Below the pieces are notes generated by a model that saw nothing but the letters and a program-made list of their open reading frames with translations, was not told the origin of the DNA and did no database searches. This document shows, in pieces, positions 5,123 to 8,227 of a stretch of 8,227 nt of DNA. A program made the position numbers and the translations under genes. The stretch comes from Actinomycetes bacterium (GTDB taxonomy: Bacteria; Actinomycetota; Acidimicrobiia; Acidimicrobiales; RAAP-2), in the NCBI GenBank assembly GCA_021784205.1, contig JAJXTB010000021.1:1-8227 (forward strand). The letters run 5' to 3'. Numbering within the stretch: the first letter of the stretch is position 1; every line of letters starts with the position of its first letter.

Positions 5123-5571
5123 TCGTCGTCGGCGCGTCTTTGGGACTTGAGGCGCGAGCGCGCCTTCTTGTCATCGAGGCGACGCTCACGCGACGCGCGC
5201 GTGGGCTTGGTGTCGCGGCGCGGCGTCACGGGCGTCAGGGCCACCGCGAGGCGCTCGCCCAGCTGGTTCAGCGCGGCGCTGCGGTTCATCGACTGGGAGC
5301 GGAACCGGCTGGCGCTCGAGCGCACAACGGGACCCAGCGCGTCCAAGAGGCGCGCCCGATCCGGCTCGCTCAGTGAGGCGGCGTTGGCGACGTCGAGCGT
5401 CGCGACCACCCTCGTGCGCGAGCGATTGGCGTGTTGACCCCCCGGCCCACTCGACGTCGTGGTGCGAATCTCCACGTCGTCGGCCGCTATCAACGCGCGC
5501 CCCACCTGAATAGAGCCGTCGTCTCGTACCTGTGCCGACACGCCGACATGGCCACCGGAGGCTGGACTCAC
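5119..5571 (-). CDS. arfB: Peptidyl-tRNA hydrolase ArfB (ribosome rescue, GGQ-domain protein)
   Basis: ArfB enters the empty mRNA channel of ribosomes stalled at the end of broken messages and hydrolyses the peptidyl-tRNA. The protein has 150 aa, near the usual 140. It carries the release-factor catalytic motif SGPGGQHAN (GGQ at 44-46) followed by NRSRTRV, the helical RSQSMNRSAALNQLGERL segment, and a C-terminal basic tail (KPTRASRERRLDDKKARSR) that in the family inserts into the mRNA channel. It lacks the codon-recognition domains of RF1/RF2. The start is taken as GTG at 5571, because a TAGGCT box stands six bases before it and no ribosome site is seen. This gives about 15-20 residues more than E. 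coli ArfB before the core, so a later internal start cannot be excluded. It is divergent from mmsA. Confidence 0.92.
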   Translation of the reverse strand: MSPASGGHVGVSAQVRDDGSIQVGRALIAADDVEIRTTTSSGPGGQHANRSRTRVVATLDVANAASLSEPDRARLLDALGPVVRSSASRFRSQSMNRSAALNQLGERLAVALTPVTPRRDTKPTRASRERRLDDKKARSRLKSQRRADDD

Positions 5572-5577
5572 GACGTC

Positions 5578-5583
5578 AGCCTA
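5578..5583 (-). promoter_or_regulatory. Putative leaderless -10 box for the arfB-type gene
   Basis: TAGGCT on the minus strand (5583-5578) is followed by six bases (GACGTC) and the GTG at 5571. This is the same hexamer and spacing seen before the secreted-protein gene at 653. Its flank forms one arm of an inverted repeat (CCTACCG 5580-5586, CGGTAGG 5604-5610) whose other arm contains the mmsA -10 candidate. Confidence 0.55.
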
Positions 5584-5610
5584 CCGAGCGCTCGCGAAGC
5601 GACCGGTAGG
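5580..5610. repeat. Inverted repeat joining the arfB and mmsA divergent promoters
   Basis: CCTACCG (5580-5586) and CGGTAGG (5604-5610) are exact reverse complements with a 17-base spacer. Each arm covers the start of a TAGG-type -10 box, one for each direction. The symmetry may only reflect two similar promoters placed back to back, or it may be an operator for a shared regulator. Confidence 0.5.
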
Positions 5611-5612
5611 GT
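5607..5612 (+). promoter_or_regulatory. Putative -10 box for mmsA
   Basis: TAGGGT at 5607-5612 fits TANNNT. Transcription would start near 5619, leaving a leader of about 15 bases that holds the AGAGGA ribosome site (5625-5630) three bases before the ATG at 5634. No -35 is evident. Confidence 0.45.
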
Positions 5613-5624
5613 GGACATCGAGAA

Positions 5625-5630
5625 AGAGGA
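5625..5630 (+). promoter_or_regulatory. Ribosome binding site of mmsA
   Basis: AGAGGA lies three bases before the ATG at 5634, slightly close but purine-rich (AGAAAGAGGA). It supports this ATG as the start and marks mmsA as a led gene, in contrast to its divergent neighbour. Confidence 0.6.
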
Positions 5631-5633
5631 CCC

Positions 5634-7112
5634 ATGACTACCATCCCCCACTTCGTCAACGGCCAACGAAAAGAGGGTGAGGGTACCCTTCCTGTCTTCA
5701 ATCCGGCGACCGGCGAGGTCCGCGCCCACGTGCCCGTTCCCGATCCCGCCTTCGTCGACGACGTCGTGGCCTCCGCCCGCGCGGCCTGGGCGACGTGGCG
5801 CTCGTCGACTCTCTCGCAGCGCACCAACATCCTCTTCACGTTTCGTCAGCTCCTCGTCGAGCACGCCGACGAATTGGCCGCACTCATCACCGCCGAGCAC
5901 GGCAAGACGCTGGCCGACGCCCACGGCGAAATCGCACGGGGACTCGAGAACGTCGAGTACGCATGCGGTCTCACCGAGCACTTGAAGGGCGGATTCTCCG
6001 CACAAGTGGCCGACGGCGTCGACGTGCACTCACTGCGCGAGCCTCTCGGTGTCGTGGCTGCGATCACGCCGTTCAATTTTCCGATCATGGTTCCCCTGTG
6101 GATGACCGCGAACGCGCTGGCCACCGGCAACGCGGTGGTCCTCAAGCCCTCCGAGCGCGATCCGTCGGTGTCCGTGCGCCTCGGTGAGCTGTTGGGTCAA
6201 GCCGGACTGCCCAATGGAGTCTTCAACGTGCTCCAGGGCAATGCGACGACGGTTACCCAGCTCCTCGAGCACCCAGGCGTCGATGCCGTCAGCTTCGTGG
6301 GCTCCACGCCGGTCGCTCGCCACGTCTATGAGTCGGGGATCGCCCACGGCAAGCGGGTCCAGGCGCTGGGCGGCGCGAAGAACCACATGGTCGTCCTCGG
6401 TGATGCCGACCTCGACGTCGCAGCCGACGCCGCCATCAACGCGGGATTCGGCTCGGCCGGTGAGCGCTGCATGGCCATCAGCGTGGTCGTCTGCGTCGGC
6501 GATGTGGCCGACGAACTCGTGGCGAAGATCGCCGAGCGAATCGATGCTCTGACCGTCGGACCCGGCGACGACCCGGCGAGTGACTTCGGCCCGGTGATCA
6601 CGGCCGAGCACCGCGACCGCGTAGTCAACTATGTGGCAAATGCCCCGGCCGAGGGAATCACGATCGTGCGTGACGGCACCGCCCTCGCCGAACGTGACGG
6701 TTTCTTCGTCGGGCCGTGTCTTCTCGATGGCGTTCGACCGGGAACGGCAACCTACGACAACGAGATCTTCGGCCCCGTACTGGGTGTGGCGCGTGTCGCC
6801 ACCTACGAGGAGGCCGTGACCCTGATCAACTCGAATCCTTACGGCAACGGAACGGCCATCTTCACCCGTGACGGCAACGCCGCGCGACGGTTCTCACGCG
6901 ATGTCACGGTGGGCATGATCGGCATCAACGTGCCGATCCCGGTGCCGATCGCCTCGTATTCATTTGGTGGTTGGAAGAACTCGCTCTTCGGACACGCCCA
7001 CATCTACGGACCCGAGGGCTTCGCCTTCTACACGCGCGCCAAGGTCATCACCACGCGCTGGCCACAAGCGTCGGAGTCCCAGATCGACCTCGGCTTCCCG
7101 AGAACGCGCTAG
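5634..7112 (+). CDS. mmsA: CoA-acylating methylmalonate/malonate-semialdehyde dehydrogenase
   Basis: The enzyme converts methylmalonate semialdehyde, CoA and NAD+ to propionyl-CoA, CO2 and NADH in valine and thymine breakdown. Close relatives act on malonate semialdehyde in inositol and beta-alanine pathways and yield acetyl-CoA. The 492 residues match the family. ALDH features are TPFNFP (N148), KPSE (K171), VSFVGSTPVA (219-228), catalytic Cys279 in GERCMAIS and NEIFGPVL (376-383). Traits of this acylating branch are GGAKNHMVV, with Asn250 where other ALDHs have the general-base Glu, the two arginines R102 and R278 that bind the substrate carboxylate in characterised members, and GINVPIPVP. 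One small oddity is SLFGHAHIYG, where Asp is usual at the His. I see no valine or inositol pathway neighbours, so the route is not settled. It is followed after three bases by a permease gene. Confidence 0.94.
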   Translation: MTTIPHFVNGQRKEGEGTLPVFNPATGEVRAHVPVPDPAFVDDVVASARAAWATWRSSTLSQRTNILFTFRQLLVEHADELAALITAEHGKTLADAHGEIARGLENVEYACGLTEHLKGGFSAQVADGVDVHSLREPLGVVAAITPFNFPIMVPLWMTANALATGNAVVLKPSERDPSVSVRLGELLGQAGLPNGVFNVLQGNATTVTQLLEHPGVDAVSFVGSTPVARHVYESGIAHGKRVQALGGAKNHMVVLGDADLDVAADAAINAGFGSAGERCMAISVVVCVGDVADELVAKIAERIDALTVGPGDDPASDFGPVITAEHRDRVVNYVANAPAEGITIVRDGTALAERDGFFVGPCLLDGVRPGTATYDNEIFGPVLGVARVATYEEAVTLINSNPYGNGTAIFTRDGNAARRFSRDVTVGMIGINVPIPVPIASYSFGGWKNSLFGHAHIYGPEGFAFYTRAKVITTRWPQASESQIDLGFPRTR

Positions 7113-7115
7113 GGC

Positions 7116-8227
7116 ATGCTCGCCTCCGTCTCCCTCTGGCACTGGCTTTGGGCGGGGTTGCGCGAAGCAGCGGCCATGGTGTGGATGACCTGGTGGCCGC
7201 TCGTACTGGGCTTCACTTTGTCCGGGGCCGTCCAGAGCTTCCTTCCCCGAGACGGACTGCGCGCCCAGCTGGGTGCCACGACTCCTCGCACGGTGGCCAC
7301 GTCATCGATCCTCGGGGTGATCTCGTCGTCGTGCAGCTACGCGGCCAGCGCCATGGCCCGCGCTCTCTACGCGCGCGGCGCCTCGTGGCCGAACTCGATC
7401 ATCTTCATGGTGGCCTCCACCAACCTCGTGATCGAACTGGGGATCGTGCTCTATCTCATGCTGGGCTGGCAGTTCCTCGCTGCGCAGTTCGTGGGCGGAG
7501 TCCTGATGATCATCGCGCTCGCCACGACGACCTTCATCGTCTTCTCCGCTCGCACCGAGCAGGCGCTACGCACCAAAGTCATGCAGGACGCACCTCCCCC
7601 GAGCCAGGGCGAGCACGTCTCCTGGCGCGAGCGAGTGCGCGATCCGCGCAACTACCGTCGGGCCGCCCGTTACACACTCGGTGACATCACGATGCTGCGC
7701 AAGGAGCTTCTCGCGGGCTTCCTCATCGCGGGATACCTCGCCGTCGACGTGCCTTCATCGTGGTGGTCGCACATCTTCCTCTCGGGCCACGGTTGGATCA
7801 CCTCGGTCGAGAACGCAATCATTGCCCCTCTGCTCGCGGTCGTCTCCTTCGTCTGCTCAGTGGGCAACATCCCGCTCGCCGCGGCGCTCTGGAGTCGTGG
7901 CGTCTCCTTCGGCGGCGTGATCGCCTTCATCTTCGCGGACCTGGTGACGCTTCCTCTACTTCTTATCTATCGGCGCTTCTACGGCACCAAGATGGCCCTG
8001 CGACTCTTTGCGCTCCTGTGGTTCGTGATGAGCCTCGGCGGTCTCATCGTCGACGTGATCTTCAGTTCGGCCCATCTGATCCCGAGCGACCGACGCCCCC
8101 CGGCTTTGCAGGGCAACTTCCCCCTCGGCGCCACCCTGGTTCTCAATCTGGTGGCGCTCGCCGTGGTGATTGGCCTCTTCGTCCTCGCCCGCCCCCGTGG
8201 AGCCGTCGATAGCGGAACCGCGATCGA
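7116..8227 (+). CDS. DUF318/ArsP_1-type permease, partial (C-terminus off the right edge)
   Basis: The frame is open from the ATG at 7116, three bases after the mmsA stop, to the edge, giving 370 residues; the upstream AGGG is only a weak ribosome site, so translation is probably coupled. It is an integral membrane protein with about eight or nine helices in two halves joined by a charged cytoplasmic loop (about 146-195). Each half carries a cysteine motif: SSSCSYAASAMARALYARG (Cys73) with ASTNLVIELG after it, and SFVCSVGNIPLAAALWSRG (Cys247) with ADLVTLP after it. This duplicated S-x-C-S pattern is typical of the 'predicted permease' PF03773 family, which includes the organoarsenical exporter ArsP. 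Most members have no proven substrate and nothing here suggests arsenic: no arsR or arsenic genes are seen. A substrate linked to the mmsA pathway is only a guess. Confidence 0.87.
   Translation, partial: MLASVSLWHWLWAGLREAAAMVWMTWWPLVLGFTLSGAVQSFLPRDGLRAQLGATTPRTVATSSILGVISSSCSYAASAMARALYARGASWPNSIIFMVASTNLVIELGIVLYLMLGWQFLAAQFVGGVLMIIALATTTFIVFSARTEQALRTKVMQDAPPPSQGEHVSWRERVRDPRNYRRAARYTLGDITMLRKELLAGFLIAGYLAVDVPSSWWSHIFLSGHGWITSVENAIIAPLLAVVSFVCSVGNIPLAAALWSRGVSFGGVIAFIFADLVTLPLLLIYRRFYGTKMALRLFALLWFVMSLGGLIVDVIFSSAHLIPSDRRPPALQGNFPLGATLVLNLVALAVVIGLFVLARPRGAVDSGTAI

Noticed and set aside
6030..6611. 193-codon minus-strand frame inside mmsA
   Set aside because: Antisense shadow of conserved ALDH sequence with Arg/His/Asp-rich composition and no motif.
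6971..7684. 237-codon plus-strand frame over the end of mmsA and the start of the permease
   Set aside because: Arg/His-rich out-of-frame shadow; the real frames here are mmsA and the permease, both with family motifs.
1..8227. CRISPR array, transposon ends, toxin-antitoxin pair or defence genes
   Set aside because: No regularly spaced direct repeats, no transposase or integrase motifs, and no toxin or nuclease families were seen; the coding content is ordinary metabolism and housekeeping.

Overview
The window is GC-rich (about 70% in the coding stretches I counted by hand) and tightly packed. It looks like ordinary chromosome of an actinobacterium. The reasons are an adaptor gene clpS directly overlapped by a DUF2017 gene, small DUF6458/DUF6131-type membrane proteins, and several genes whose start codon lies 6-7 bases after a TANNNT -10 box (leaderless arrangement). 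The secreted protein at the left edge resembles, from memory, proteins of the class Acidimicrobiia. That class assignment is a guess and not proven by the sequence.

Layout, left to right. (1) 1-653, minus: the N-terminal 217 residues of a secreted protein with a signal peptide; its end lies outside the window. (2) 847-1352, minus: a two-gene unit encoding a 93-aa two-helix membrane protein (DUF6458 type) and a 51-aa hydrophobic miniprotein (DUF6131 type). (3) 1353-1639: a 287-base non-coding stretch, only about 48% GC over 1381-1620, with one perfect inverted repeat next to the DUF6458 gene, a second wider inverted repeat and a 13-base palindrome. (4) 1640-2379, minus: clpS and a DUF2017 gene joined by a TGATG stop/start. 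(5) 2584-4214, minus: an aldose 1-epimerase-family gene and a short-chain dehydrogenase, also joined by TGATG; probably a small sugar-oxidation unit. (6) 4271-5122, plus: surE, reading away from the epimerase across a 56-base divergent promoter region. (7) 5119-5571, minus: arfB-type ribosome rescue hydrolase, convergent with surE and sharing the bases CTAG for both stop codons. (8) 5634-7112, plus: mmsA, a CoA-acylating (methyl)malonate-semialdehyde dehydrogenase, divergent from arfB. (9) 7116-8227, plus: a DUF318/ArsP_1-type permease three bases after mmsA, running off the right edge.

The genes are mostly housekeeping or catabolic: N-degron proteolysis (clpS), ribosome rescue (arfB), nucleotide/stress phosphatase (surE), sugar oxidation (epimerase plus dehydrogenase) and valine/thymine or inositol catabolism (mmsA). 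I found no CRISPR array, tRNA, rRNA, insertion sequence, phage gene or defence system. The least explained material is the low-GC intergenic region with its inverted repeats, the coupling of mmsA to a permease of unknown substrate, the small membrane-protein pair and the partial secreted protein. I do not see a convincing large undescribed system.
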